From: an uncultured Clostridia bacterium | GTDB taxonomy: Bacteria; Bacillota; Clostridia; Oscillospirales; Oscillospiraceae | Direction of reading: 5' to 3' | Assembly: GCA_947176425.1 (NCBI GenBank) | Contig: CAMWQV010000136.1 | Location: 1-6,139 of the forward strand | Length of the DNA: 6,139 bases | Shown: in pieces, positions 6,017 through 6,139 of the stretch | Layout of the letters: each line of letters starts with the position of its first letter | Position numbering within the stretch: position 1 is the first letter of the stretch | Made by a program: the position numbers and the translations under genes | The notes under the pieces: generated by a model | The model's database searches: none | What the model was told of the DNA's origin: nothing | The model's input: only the letters and a program-made list of their open reading frames with translations

Positions 6017-6139
6017 TTACCTTTCTTCTACGGCTCTGGACATAGCGTCCAGAGCGCCCGCAGGTACGTAGCCGTCCAGCTGCTGGCGGTAACGGATCAT
6101 CTCCCTCACAATCGTCGAGCTGACGGGAAGGTGCTGTGT
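6017..6139 (-). CDS. coaD: Phosphopantetheine adenylyltransferase CoaD, C-terminal 40 residues (partial)
   Basis: The frame enters from the right edge and reads TQHLPVSSTIVREMIRYRQQ, then LDGYVPAGALDAMSRAVEER, with TAA at 6017-6019. The VSSTIVREMIRY stretch is the C-terminal SSSxVRE motif of bacterial CoaD, and the Gly-x-Val-Pro that follows is also typical. CoaD transfers AMP from ATP to 4'-phosphopantetheine in the penultimate step of coenzyme A synthesis. Only the last quarter of a protein of about 160 residues is present, so the HxGH nucleotide-binding motif lies outside the window. It is the upstream partner of the coiled-coil gene, 8 nt away. Confidence 0.88.
   Translation of the reverse strand, partial: TQHLPVSSTIVREMIRYRQQLDGYVPAGALDAMSRAVEER

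Overview
The window is the start of a dcw (division and cell wall) cluster, read entirely on the minus strand. In transcription order, right to left, it holds the 3' end of coaD, a small coiled-coil gene, mraZ, rsmH (mraW), ftsL, a class B penicillin-binding protein with PASTA repeats (pbpB/spoVD type), and the 5' part of murE. The coaD / coiled-coil / mraZ / rsmH / ftsL / PBP / murE order, the PASTA-bearing PBP, the Cys-rich tail of RsmH and the Arg-rich FtsL with a 'YYIDLPGEDQ' stretch all suggest a fairly GC-rich member of the Clostridia, most likely an Oscillospiraceae/Ruminococcaceae-type gut anaerobe. The organism is an inference from gene content; no rRNA is present.

Right part (about 5160-6139): coaD (its last 40 codons) is followed after 8 nt by a 172-residue helical protein. 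This pair ends in a strong intrinsic terminator (stem 5403-5430, U-tract 5389-5400). A consensus-like housekeeping promoter for mraZ follows (-35 at 5286-5291, 17-bp spacer, -10 at 5263-5268). Just downstream of the predicted start of transcription are three TGGGG-like repeats at exact 10-bp period, which look like an autoregulatory MraZ box. The dcw cluster is therefore a separate transcription unit under likely MraZ control.

Middle part (about 590-5163): mraZ (GTG start), rsmH, ftsL and the PBP follow with gaps of about 26, 91 and 96 nt. MraZ is the regulator, RsmH methylates 16S rRNA, FtsL is a bitopic divisome protein, and the PBP is the septal transpeptidase. The ftsL-PBP gap contains a perfectly paired 13-bp hairpin followed by UUUUCUGUU, placed directly before the PBP Shine-Dalgarno. 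It could act as a partial terminator or attenuator inside the operon.

Left part (1-559): murE, the UDP-MurNAc-tripeptide ligase gene, is damaged as written. An in-frame TAG lies at codon 19, with clear MurE homology on both sides in the same frame. Near the left edge the MurE similarity ends before the conserved MEVSSHAL motif, and the frame runs into a stop at 35-37. Either this is a decayed copy or the first bases of the window and the TAG are sequence or assembly errors. I see no mobile element, CRISPR array, tRNA or rRNA, and no novel system beyond the regulatory and gene-integrity points listed.
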